This document shows positions 27,049 to 37,524 of a stretch of 64,000 bases of DNA, piece after piece. Below the pieces are notes generated by a model that did no database searches, had not been told where the DNA came from, and saw only the letters and a list, made by a program, of their open reading frames with translations. The first letter of the stretch is position 1, and each line of letters starts with the position of its first letter. The stretch comes from Helianthus annuus (taxonomy: Eukaryota > Streptophyta > Magnoliopsida > Asterales > Asteraceae): positions 83,964,239-84,028,238 of the forward strand of contig NC_035445.2 in the NCBI RefSeq assembly GCF_002127325.2, in the 5' to 3' direction. Position numbers and translations under genes: made by a program.

Positions 27049-28633
27049 GGGTAAACTGCAATTTTACTCCCTGAGGTTAGGGGTCATTGGCATGTCTACC
27101 CCCTCTAAGGAAATAATTGTAATTTTACCCCCTACTGTTTGCTGTTATGTTGCAACCTTACCCCCCGGCCTCAAATTTGTTGACTAATCTGTTGACTATA
27201 ACTTGAAATGACTATAATGCCCTTTCATATCACCCCTGTGTTTTGTGCACTCTTGTGATATTACCCCCTGCCACCATTGCCACCGCCATTCACCACCACA
27301 ACCACCACCAGCCACCACCCTCAACCACCACTGCCACCGCCATTCACCACCACAACCACCACTGCCATCTTCTTCCTCCCCCTCTCTCTCTCTAAAAAAA
27401 ACCCACCACCCGCCTTCATCTTCAACAATCACCACTACCACCTCCAGCCACCACCCTCAACCACCACTGCCACAGCCATTCACCACCATAACCACCACTG
27501 CCATCTTCTTCCTCCCCCCTCTCTCTCTCTCTCTAAAAAAACCCACCACCCGCCTTCATCTTCAACAATCACCACCGTCATCTCTACACCCCAGCCCCCA
27601 ATCATCCACATACATACAGCCAAACCACCACGATCACTACCACCCCTACACCACCCTTCAATCAACACCTGCAACCAGTGATTCATCTCAATTTGTGATA
27701 GAAATTACAAAATTGGATTTATCTCACTGCAGATCAGATTACGGGTCCTAATCTATGCCAATTTATTTCAACTGTTTCATACAATCTACTGTACTGATTC
27801 CACTTGGTTCTAGCTAGGCCTTGGTCAATATACAAGTGATTAAAAATGGAGTAAAATGAGGTCACAGTATAAGTTTGCAGAATGTAAGAATGAAGTAAAA
27901 AAGAAAAGCACACCTACGTCTGTTTAGCGAAAGATGAAGATGAGGGGGCTCTTTTGTTGCGAAACATCATATAACCAAGAGGCAAAACGACGCCGATCAT
28001 CATGATTGCTGGTCCGATCAGGTATCTCATCGGACTTGGTGGTTCCACCTCCGATATCAAGATCTGCTGCACGTGCAACAACATCACACATAGTATCTAT
28101 GTCAATTACAACTTCGATTCAATAAGATCAGATCACATCACATATGTTTATGTGATAGATCTACTTACAGGCATCGTTGATCGTTCAGTGGTGATATTAT
28201 TGGATCCACGATTTATGAGGTTGAAAACATTTTCATATTCTTTCTAAATTAGGGCTTGTAAATGCCTTCAGTTTCATACCGGCAAGATTCCTTAATTAGT
28301 GACAAAACACTGAAAAATGGTTGAGGGTGGTGGCTGGAGGTGGCAGTGGTGGTTGTGGTGGTGGCTGGAGGTGGCAGTGGTGGTTGTGGTGGTGAATGGC
28401 GGTGGCAGTGATGGCAGGGGGTAATATCACAAGAGTGCACAAAACACATGGGGTAATATGAAAGGGCATTATAGTCATTTCAAGTTATAGTCAACAGATT
28501 AGTCAACAAATTTGAAGCCGGGGGGTAAGGTTGCAACATAACAGCAAACAGTGGGGGTAAAATTGCAATTATTTCCTTAGGGGTTAGACATGCCAATGAC
28601 CCCTAATCTCAGGGGGTAAAATTGCAGTTTACT
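27049..28633. mobile_element. Long-TIR transposon enclosing a small gene
   Basis: The left arm from GTAAACTGCAATTTTAC (27051) and the right arm (reverse complement from 28632) match for about 300 bp, including CAACCTTACCCCCCGG and a CACCACCACAACC microsatellite. The flanks are A-rich (AAGAAAAAA and TAAAAAAAAA), so the duplication length is uncertain. Between the arms (about 27690-28318) lies single-copy sequence with a spliced 52-codon gene. Mutator-type gene capture is the best explanation; a host gene flanked by two copies of one repeat is the alternative. Confidence 0.65.
27914..28174 (-). CDS. Two-exon small membrane protein (52 aa) inside the TIR element
   Basis: Exon 1 is ATG CCT (28169-28174) followed by donor GTAAGT. 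Exon 2 is 27914-28066 after acceptor GTGCAG, ending at TAG. The acceptor is a GCAGCAG tandem, so isoforms with or without one Gln are possible. The product has an acidic, Pro-rich N-terminus (ISEVEPPSP), one hydrophobic segment (about residues 17-38, including MMIGVVLPLGYMMF) and a basic, Ser-rich tail (RNKRAPSSSS). This looks like a single-pass membrane microprotein. It resembles small uncharacterised plant membrane proteins I think I recall, but I cannot name the family. The frame is intact. Confidence 0.55.
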
Positions 28634-30726
28634 AAAAAAAAAACTAAATTAATATATATTATCCATGTGATGTGTTATCTATTATTGATCTTTGAGAACC
28701 AAAATCATTTTGCTATTGAACTTCTTCATAAGTGAAAATATAAGATGATTATGAGAAGCAATTTATTGAATAAAACATGAAATTGTAGTATTTTTTGTTA
28801 GAAAGTTTCAAATACATTATTATTTAAAGAATGTAGAAAGCAAAAAAAGGACTCGATAATTGTAATGTAGAAAGCAAAAAGGACTCGATAATTGTAGAAG
28901 AAAAAACTTTAAAAGATTCACCAATAAATATAGTAAAGGTGTAAAAGAATAGGATTAAATTGATTAAATCCCATTTTAATATGACATTTCGAAACAATTC
29001 ATCTCAACTCCATTTTAATATCTTGATAAACATTCCATTTCAACACTTACAACTTAAGGTGAGTTTCAATGTCGGAAACAAATTAAGAAATATCACCATT
29101 CCTTTATAAAGTTCATAGGTATTTATAAAATCTATAAATATTAATTAATACTTTTCAAAATTAATGGTTAGTATAATTTGTCCAACACCACCATAACAAC
29201 CATCTTCTTTATGCAACAAAACTCAAAGTTAACAAATGATAAATTCGAATGCCAATACATGTACATTATTGAATATTGATATTTGATTATTCAATTTCAT
29301 GTCCAATCATTCACCACACATCAATAGTTATTATTATAGGAGTATTTGAAAAACGACAAAAATAAATTAAAATAATTATCACATTTCACATCAAACTTTT
29401 TGAAATACATGAATTGATTAATAATAATTATATAATCAACCATATGTGTCTCTAGGTATATCTACATTGTCGTTTGTCACATTTTATTACAATATTTTCA
29501 ATATTAAGACACAAAAATAACGTGACATGTATTTATACGTCATAAATCTTGATGAAATGTCACAAGAATATCTTATATAAACTAAGAGCCATATCTATAC
29601 TTCTAACTTTTATGTTAAACATTTTTTTTTAACAAATATACTTGATATTAGTTCATACGCCTCACCTTAATGATTTGGTACGTTAGTCACGTGAGAAAAA
29701 AATGTTTCACTTTTCATAAACCAATTAGTCAATTTGAGACAGCTTGAAACGCTAGCTAATATCTCATCTAGCAAGGATCCATGGGGAATTATTCAATATG
29801 ATATTGGTTATTCCATCTTTCGTTTAGACATATTGATACCCACATTTATTTACAACTTATATAATGAATTGTTGTACAATCTATGTATCAAAACATATCT
29901 AATGAGAGACGTTACATATCTAATGAAAGACGTTTATTTACAACTTATATAATGAATTGTTGTACAATCTATATATCGAACATATCTAATGAGAGTTAGA
30001 AAAATAGGAACACTGAATACATATAAAATTGCAAACGCAGCTCAGATAATTGTAATACACTACAAGTACAATTACAAAGACGAAATGTAGACATAAAAAG
30101 GTTCTTTATAAGCGTAAAAGGAGAAACACAATAGTGTGTGTAATCAAAATATTTGTTGCTTTGAAGGCTAGACAAAACAATATTGCATATTGCTTTCCTT
30201 GAAGTGGACTTTAAGGACTTTTACATTGTGTCATTGTACACAAATGTGTCCCCACACCCACACCAGTAGTCAAGGAGACACATTTAATTGATTCCCATCT
30301 ACCATACCCTTTCATAAATATTCATTTTCCTCTTCAAATCAGCATACCCTAAACTAAAATATTTCCCATTGATGGTAAACATACTATCATTACACTTCTA
30401 TGTACAGTGAGCATGGTCAAGAGTTAAAAATCACAAACTATTTAATCTTCGAAAAACGTTATGTTGTATGAAAACGGCCCAGTCGGACTAAACCACGGCT
30501 TAAACTGGAGCCAGACCACAACCGGTCTAATCATGTACTTAATTGTCAATCTTCACTCTTGATGTTCAAATCAATCTGGTCTCCTGGTCTAGTCTCATTC
30601 AAACCGATCAAACTTGGGCCGACCGAGATTTGTTAAACATGTTCATTATCTCCTCCATCACAACAAGTATGATTATTTTAGAATTTGGTCAAGTCTTGGT
30701 TTATAAGGTCATCTCAAACTCGAAAG
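28634..30726. other. AT-rich intergenic DNA with a small direct duplication
   Basis: No gene found. About 60 bp around TTACAACTTATATAATGAAT is duplicated (about 29846-29908 and 29933-29994). Confidence 0.5.
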
Positions 30727-30734
30727 GTTGAAAC

Positions 30735-31384
30735 TAGGGGTGTGCAAAAAACTAAATTAACCGACCCATAACCAAATTAATCGACAAACCTAACCGAAAA
30801 AAAACCGAACCACATAAAAAACCGGTGGGTAAGTTAATTGTTTTTTTTTAAAACCGAAAATAGCAGGTCGGTTATGGTTATCAATGTTTTAATACCCCCC
30901 CCCCCCCCATAACCGAACCAAACCTACACGTAGTAACGTAAAATCTTTGTCAAATTTTGGACCTTTCACCATGTTTTTCAATATTTGATGTTTTTTGTTG
31001 AATGTTTGTTAAATTTATGGGTTATATCATATCGTTTTGGTTTAATGTTTGTTTGAATGTATGGATTATATTATATCGTTTTGTTTGAATATTCAATAAT
31101 AACCGGTATTTATATGATAGATTATATGTATTTTTAATATTATGTAGTATTATAATACATAGATATGTGTAATAAAAATTTATTCAAGGTCAAAAAAACA
31201 ATTTGAGCTACTTTTAGCTAAGCCTATAGTTACGGTTAACCGACCCATAACCGATCAGCTATACCCTTCAAAACTGATTAACCAAAACCATCATAACTGA
31301 TCGGTTATGGTTATGGATTTCCATTAACTGACATCACCGTTATGGTTATGGTTTTGGGCTAAAACCGATCCATGTACACCCCTA
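30735..31384. mobile_element. hAT-like MITE with AACCGA repeats
   Basis: Termini TAGGGGTGTGCA and TGTACACCCCTA with an 8-bp duplication GTTGAAAC (30727-30734, 31385-31392). The interior holds AACCGACCCATAACC-like repeats at both ends, inverted. Confidence 0.8.
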
Positions 31385-31392
31385 GTTGAAAC

Positions 31393-32044
31393 AATACACA
31401 CATGTCTAGCAACCAATTAACACGCATGCATCTTATTTGTAAGGTATTACCATGTTTGGCTCGTATGGGTTCCTTAGCCATCTCTTGGACCGACTGAGCA
31501 GTGGTTCATTTGCATTGTTAATTGTCTTTACTTGTCGATACATAATATCAATTGCTATCACCGCCAAATAGTATCAATTGTTGCATAAAAAAACAAAAAC
31601 AAAAAATATATATTATATATAGGTAATAAATGCAATCTTCTTCCAGATTTTGCAATCCCGCGTATAGATGTTTTGGTTTTTATAACAAGCGATCGACCCC
31701 ACACTAATAACAATCATTCAACAAGTAAGCAAATAAGAATTAATTCCTACACAAAGATAATATATATTATATAGATATAAGATCTCTTTCAAATAGGATT
31801 GTTTATGTGACGAATATAGTCGTAACAGGGTCAGCTCAAGCTCGACTTGTATTCATATAACTGAGCTAAAAGTTGAGCTTGAAATCGACTCGGTTTTAAC
31901 TTGAGCCAGCTTGGCTCATGGTGGTCAAAATTTGTAAAAAAACATTTTTTTTTTGATGATAGGCAGGTAGCCATTTCAACTATACTCAATGACATAAGTT
32001 TCATTCCTATCACTAACGTATAGTTCAAACCATGAAGATACACT
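31393..32044. other. Intergenic DNA
   Basis: AT-rich. No gene or element boundary recognised. Confidence 0.4.
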
Positions 32045-32054
32045 ATGTAAGTAA

Positions 32055-32987
32055 GGGTAGGGTTCATGAGTGAACAATGATTTATTTGTGAACAAAATGA
32101 ACTTATCCTGACCATTGATTTTGTAGATCTAGAGTTTTTCTTTAGTGGCAAGATTGTAATTATCTTTTGTAACTTACATGTAATTTAATAGACACAAGGG
32201 TATAATTGTATATTTCTATCTTCATTTAATTAATTAATTTTTTCTGTCTCATGATTTCTCTTTCCAATTAAAAGAATATTTAATTACATTCTTTATATTT
32301 TTTTCTATCACATATTACCTAACTTAATATTATATAATTTAAAAAAAAAATACAAACATTATCAAATATTGTTCCATCTAGAACATAATTAAAAATATTT
32401 AATTACATTCTCTATACATATATGTATTAGATCAATATTTGATGAAAAGATGTATGGTGGAAACAATATGTAGTAATACACAAGTGTATAAGTCTGCTAT
32501 ATTTCGACATGTATACACTATGTACTTGAATAATACACAGGTGTATACATCTGGTAAATACCGACCCGTATACACATATGTACTTGAATAATACACAAGT
32601 GTATAAATCTGGTTTATAGCGACCCGTGGAAACAAGATGTAATAATACACAAGTGTATAAGTCTTGTATATACTGACCTCTATACACATATGTTAAAAAT
32701 CAATTTAATTAGGTTTAATATTTAATTTTAAAAGGAAAATAACAATTTATATAAAAAAATTAGCCATTCAATCTCTTATAATTAATAATTAAAATAATAG
32801 AGAAATAATTAAAAATGAGAGATAGAGAGAGAGAGAGAGAGAGTTAAGAGAGGAGAAAATTAAGAGATTCTAATTAAAAGTACTTGACTAATGTCAATCT
32901 TACCCTTTTAATCTAAAAAATGATCAAGGGTCAAGATTAGTTCACTTAGTTCACTCTCAAAAAGTTGTTCACTCATGATCCTAATCC
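32055..32987. mobile_element. Mutator-like non-autonomous TIR element
   Basis: Termini GGGTAGGGTTCATGAGTGAAC and GTTCACTCATGATCCTAATCC, flanked by an identical 10-bp ATGTAAGTAA (32045-32054, 32988-32997). Non-coding. It contains a tandem array at 32455-32690. Confidence 0.8.
32455..32690. repeat. Tandem array with palindromic ATACACAAGTGTAT core
   Basis: About four units of 55-75 bp, each with ATACACAAGTGTAT (arms ATACAC/GTGTAT) followed by a CGACCCGT-like segment. Confidence 0.75.
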
Positions 32988-32997
32988 ATGTAAGTAA

Positions 32998-35147
32998 ACA
33001 ATATCTTAAAATATTTTTGTTGGTTGTCTCTCGATAATCATGACAAATCAACTAGGGACTGTGTAATTGTCGATTATTACTCTTGCTGTTGAAAATTGTA
33101 AAGATAATAATCCAAATAAAATATTCCATCGATAATGTACGGTAAATATTGATCATAGATACTATATGAGAATCCGTTGTTTTCAAATGAACTCTTAACT
33201 TTTTCTAGAACGGCTTAAATCATACCAAATCCGTCTTTAGCGAGGATCGAACCATTGACCTCAAGGAAAGCAACAACTTAACTCCATTGGCTTTACTGAT
33301 TGGACCCAACCCCCTACCCACAAATGGATTCTTAACTTGAGTAAATTAGAGTTAAAGACGATACCTGATAATATTACTCACTTTTCACGTCTTATGGATT
33401 ACAATGTGGTGGCAGTTTTACAATGTTCAAATGGCATGAGTGTCTATAAATGATCATTTCTTGACATTTTTATAGTTAAAAAGAAGTTAGGCATACGTTT
33501 CTCTTGACATAGCACAAGTTTCTTTGTATTTTCTTTTTGTAACATATGAAAATGATCATTTCTTAACACCAATTGACATAAGTTCATCTTAAACATGTAA
33601 TGTAGTGCATTAGCACATAAATGACTTGTTCTGACTTAATATGACACGGTGTGACCTAAAACAACACATTAACACACGACATAACCCGCTAGGGCCATTA
33701 ATACATGTACCAACAACCTTGTGCAAGTACAATTATTGATTATTAGTTTCATAATTTTATAATGATCGTATGTATCAAGGGATGTTCCGTGGGACCCCAA
33801 CCAAGAGCAAGAGATGTACGCTACATGATCTCGTATCATTTGGTATGTCACATTGAACCGTGTAAATATTTTAAATAATAATTACTATAAATGGTGATGG
33901 TGGTCATTTTCAGGCTAACAAAACTGATAATAAAACGAAAATATGTTGGTTAAATTATAAATAATAATTGTTTTACACATTCTGTTACCAAAGGGGAATT
34001 TAAATATACATTTTAACCTTTTATTTTATTTTATTTTATTTTATTTTATTTTATTTTATCCTTTTGTTTTATTATATAAGAAAATGACAGCCCACATATC
34101 CATGTAAAATATATAATATAATATAATATAAATTCATTTGTTCATTATAAATAAATGATAAATATTTATAAGATGTAAAATATATAATATAATATAAATT
34201 CATTTATTTATTATAAATAGATTCATTTATTTATTATAAATAAATGATAAATATTTATAATAAAAGTTAAAGGCTTAAAATTTCATAAACACGAAATAAT
34301 GTCACGCAAAATGCCTTCACGTACAAGAAAAGAAAAGTAAAACATGTCCACATTCATAATATTTTGACACAGGCTTCTAAAAGCTAGATATAAAATAAAC
34401 AATTTCAATAGTAAACATAAGAAAAACATAAAAAGACTACAATCAAATTTATGTAACATGAGAATTATATTATAATTAAGTTGAATAAACTAATATAAAT
34501 AATAGTAAGCAGTTAAGCAATAGCTTTATTGTTTTTTTTTTTTTTTTTTTGAAAGTTACTAGCTTTATTATTTAACAACTAGTGAAAAACATCCAAAATT
34601 AAAGCTGGAGCACATTAACCCAAAATACGCATTTTCACAAAATATTTTACATATTTTCGTACCCATTTATTTATTTAATCTTTGTCCTCATGACTACTAC
34701 TTACCATCGGGTCCCACATACTAAATTCACCTCGATTTATAATTTATTACATATATATCTTCAGGCCCCTCCTTGTCCTTGCTAAAAATGTAAAAACTTT
34801 TATCTAATTTTTAATGATTTTTATTTTTTTATATCTCTTTGTAGAATTTATATATTTTCTTTGACATCAGGCTTTATGCTTCAAAAATATTTTATTAATT
34901 ACTAGAGATTTTATTAAATCACATTTCAAGTTAATTATTGTATTCAATCAATCTTTTTAAAACGAACTAATCACTGGTTTATTGATCGCCTGGTCAAATC
35001 GTTTCAAAATCAAAGGACGTAATAATAAATACTTTAAAAATACGTAACTACTTTATTTTTTATTTATGAATTTATAATATTAATAAAATATAAAGACTGA
35101 ACTAGTAAATTAATTAGCACAAAGGTTAAAAAAAATAAACTAAAATA
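32998..35147. other. AT-rich intergenic DNA
   Basis: No gene. An (ATTTT)n run at about 34018-34060, ATATAATATAAATTCATTT repeats at about 34105-34260 and a poly-T near 34530. Confidence 0.5.
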
Positions 35148-35361
35148 GGAATGAGCTATTGTAACGGTATCAAAAATAGCCAAAATGGGTACCGGTAGTG
35201 AAAGTGTTGGTATGATACGCTACAGTATTCAAAGGTGAATCAACCTAAAATAACTGAAAGTATCGATCCTGGAAAACGTCAAAAATAGACACTGGTACAG
35301 AAAGTGCTCAGTACAGTACGGTTTAGCACTGATTCGGTTTTGGTACTGCTACTCATCCCTA
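35148..35361. mobile_element. GGTACC-rich MITE, copy 3
   Basis: Begins GGAATGAGCTATTG and ends TACTCATCCC, with GGTACCGGTAGTGAAAGTG inside. Degenerate relative of 24674-24952. Confidence 0.45.
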
Positions 35362-35493
35362 GATTGAAAATACTAACAAGATAAAGTGTGTATCTTACAC
35401 ATAAACCGTACAAAATCTTCTACATTTAGGAAGATGATTGTCACCCTGTCATAAGGGCATACGGTGTGGTTGAGAGATGGGGGCGGCAAAGCC

Positions 35494-35511
35494 GTTTGCC
35501 GCGCGGCAAAC
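35494..35511. repeat. Perfect 18-bp palindrome in the Harbinger subterminal region
   Basis: GTTTGCCGCGCGGCAAAC. GGCGGCAAA/GCGGCAAAA copies surround it (35482-35545). A candidate transposase or Myb-partner binding site. Confidence 0.6.
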
Positions 35512-35668
35512 ACCGCCGCCAACCAACATCGAATGCGGCAAAACATCAACGGCGGTGAGGGATTACCGAAGCGAGAAAGGAGAAAGCGAAAAGGGGGGGG
35601 GGGGGCACTCCAACGGTCATATGACCGTTTAAAATGAAAAAAAAAAATTTAAAAAAAAATTAAACTCT

Positions 35669-35678
35669 ATATATATAT
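35669..35678 (+). promoter_or_regulatory. TATA box of the Harbinger transposase gene
   Basis: TATATATATA about 75 bp before the ATG at 35751. Confidence 0.4.
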
Positions 35679-35750
35679 CACACACCATTTAACCATATAC
35701 TTTCCAAATACTCATACAAACCAATTCCTTCTAAAAGTTTATCTTACAAA

Positions 35751-37013
35751 ATGGCGGATGACCTCCCCCCGTTATGGTTCCCACCCATGAGTAGCGACGA
35801 TTCATCTGATAGTAGCATTCTTTTTTTTCAAAATCTCATCGAAGAAGCCGAACTTCAAGATACCGGCACATCTAACCGAAGGAGATATATTGAACGTCAA
35901 CGTGAGGAGGGGCATGAGACACTCATGGCGGATTATTTTGTCGAAGACCCGAAGTACAACGAAGATATCTTTCGGCATAGGTTCCGTATGTCGAAACGTT
36001 TGTTTCTACAAATTGTGTCCGATGTGGAAGAGAACGACCCGTGGTTTGTAGAGGCCCCCGATGCGCGAGGTAGGAAGGGCTTTACGCCCTTGCAAAAGGT
36101 GACATCGGCTATTAAACAGCTCGCAACTGGAAACACTCCAGACGAGAACGACGAGTACTTGCATATGGCCGAAAGAACTTCCCGCGAGTGCCTAGAATAT
36201 TTTTGTGACACGGTTTGCAAAATATATGGTCCAGAGTTCTTACGTAGACCGACAAGCCACGACATGACACTTTTATACCAAGCTCATGAGGAAAAACATC
36301 ACCTTCCAGGTATGTTTGGTAGCCTTGATTGCACCCATTTTGTTTGGCGTTTTTGTCCGACAGAGTATCGAGGCCAATACATGCGAGGAGATCATAGATA
36401 CCCGACTATTATGCTCGAAGCGGTTGCTTCTCAAGACTTATGGTTTTGGCATGCTTTTGCCGGTCCACCGGGTTCTCAAAACGATATCAATGTTCTACAA
36501 CAATCTCCGTTATTTTTAACGGAACGAAATGGAACCGCGCCAAAATGTCCATTTTACGTTAACAACCATTTATACAAACGTGGTTATTTGCTCGTGGATG
36601 GAATCTACCCTTCGTGGTCCGTGTTTGTGAAGTCGATCCCTTACCCTCACGAAGTAAACGAAAAGAAATTCAAGAGGCAACATGAGGCGGCAAGGAAAGA
36701 CGTCGAACGGGCTTTTGGTGTTTTGAAGGGGAAATGGGGTGTATTGAGTCGACCGATGCGAGCAAGATCGGTTAAAAAAATTAGGAATGTCGTGTACACG
36801 TGTATTATTTTACACAACATGATTTTGAAAGACGATGGAAAGGCGATAGCACCGGTGCACATTCGGGATCCTCCGGTCGAGCCGGCTCTAGACGATACGG
36901 TGTTGGGCGAGTTGTTGAATGAAGACACCCATTGGAGACTCAAACACGATCTCATAGATCATCTCGCAAGTCAAGATTTACCCCATCTTTTGGCCGATTC
37001 CGATGAAGACTAG
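35751..37013 (+). CDS. PIF/Harbinger transposase (DDE endonuclease)
   Basis: 420 codons, single exon, start context AAAATGGCG. The acidic Ser/Asp-rich N-terminus is followed by a helical domain (about 60-180) and a DDE_Tnp_4-type nuclease: GSLDCTH (D193), PGSQNDINVL (D246), LLVDGIYP (D284) and KDVERAFGVLKGKW (E320). All acidic residues of the family pattern are present and no stop or frameshift is seen. It would cut and reinsert elements with these TIRs at TWA sites in the nucleus. Domesticated relatives (ALP1-like) exist, but here the TIRs and target duplication are intact, so a transposon gene is the better call. Confidence 0.9.
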   Translation: MADDLPPLWFPPMSSDDSSDSSILFFQNLIEEAELQDTGTSNRRRYIERQREEGHETLMADYFVEDPKYNEDIFRHRFRMSKRLFLQIVSDVEENDPWFVEAPDARGRKGFTPLQKVTSAIKQLATGNTPDENDEYLHMAERTSRECLEYFCDTVCKIYGPEFLRRPTSHDMTLLYQAHEEKHHLPGMFGSLDCTHFVWRFCPTEYRGQYMRGDHRYPTIMLEAVASQDLWFWHAFAGPPGSQNDINVLQQSPLFLTERNGTAPKCPFYVNNHLYKRGYLLVDGIYPSWSVFVKSIPYPHEVNEKKFKRQHEAARKDVERAFGVLKGKWGVLSRPMRARSVKKIRNVVYTCIILHNMILKDDGKAIAPVHIRDPPVEPALDDTVLGELLNEDTHWRLKHDLIDHLASQDLPHLLADSDED

Positions 37014-37300
37014 TTTAAATTGTTTCATGCTAATGTAATTTTATTGTTTTTTAATTTAGTGTAACTTTGATGTTTTTAATTTAATTTATTATGAAAGTTT
37101 ATTGTTTTTAATTTATTTATATTAAATTAATTATTGCAAAAAAAAAATAATCATAAAAGTTTACCACTTCAGCAAGTGTTTAAACCAATGCCAACACTTT
37201 TCAGCAAAGTTTAAACACTTTTGCCAAATTGACATGGCGCCCTCTGATTGGTCAGTTTTTTCTTTTGCCACTTTATAGTGTTTAACCACTCCTTATACCC

Positions 37301-37524
37301 TAAGAATGAATGTCCTATAACACTAACTCATAACATATTATCAAGATTATCATAAATAAGTAATGATATTGTACCACCCTTCACACTACCCCCATGCACC
37401 CCCTACCCCACCCCACCCACCCCACCTCACCTCACCTCTCCCCATTTATACACCTTCATGTCACTCTTTCTCGTTACTCCCTCCCCATTTGTGTCTTACC
37501 TTTCTTTACACATTTAATTAATAA
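37301..37524 (+). promoter_or_regulatory. Proximal promoter and 5' UTR of the XTH gene
   Basis: 224 bp separate the transposon from the ATG. A CCCCAC-rich pyrimidine stretch (about 37375-37445) precedes a TATA-like TTTATACA (37445-37452), about 75 bp before the start codon. Confidence 0.5.

Larger units (their letters stand above)
35455..37300 (+). mobile_element. PIF/Harbinger DNA transposon with intact transposase
   Basis: Termini GGGCATACGGTGTGGTTGA and the inverse of GGGTATAAGGAGTGGTTAA, flanked by TAA (35452-35454, 37301-37303). It carries one uninterrupted transposase gene but no second Myb-like ORF, which Harbinger elements normally need for DNA binding. The element is therefore probably mobile only if that protein comes from elsewhere. 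Confidence 0.85.

Noticed and set aside
27245..27751. Pro/His/Thr-rich frames of 134-168 codons
   Set aside because: They are products of the CACCAC repeat in the left arm of the long-TIR element, with counterparts in the right arm.
28002..28247. Plus-strand 81-codon frame
   Set aside because: It is antisense to the spliced 52-codon gene, which has proper splice signals on the minus strand.
32427..32689. Overlapping 85-86 codon minus-strand frames rich in YTCVLL
   Set aside because: They are translations of the tandem array inside the 32055-32987 transposon.
35751..37013. Domesticated ALP1-like host gene
   Set aside because: Intact TIRs, TAA duplication and all DDE acidic residues argue for a resident transposon.
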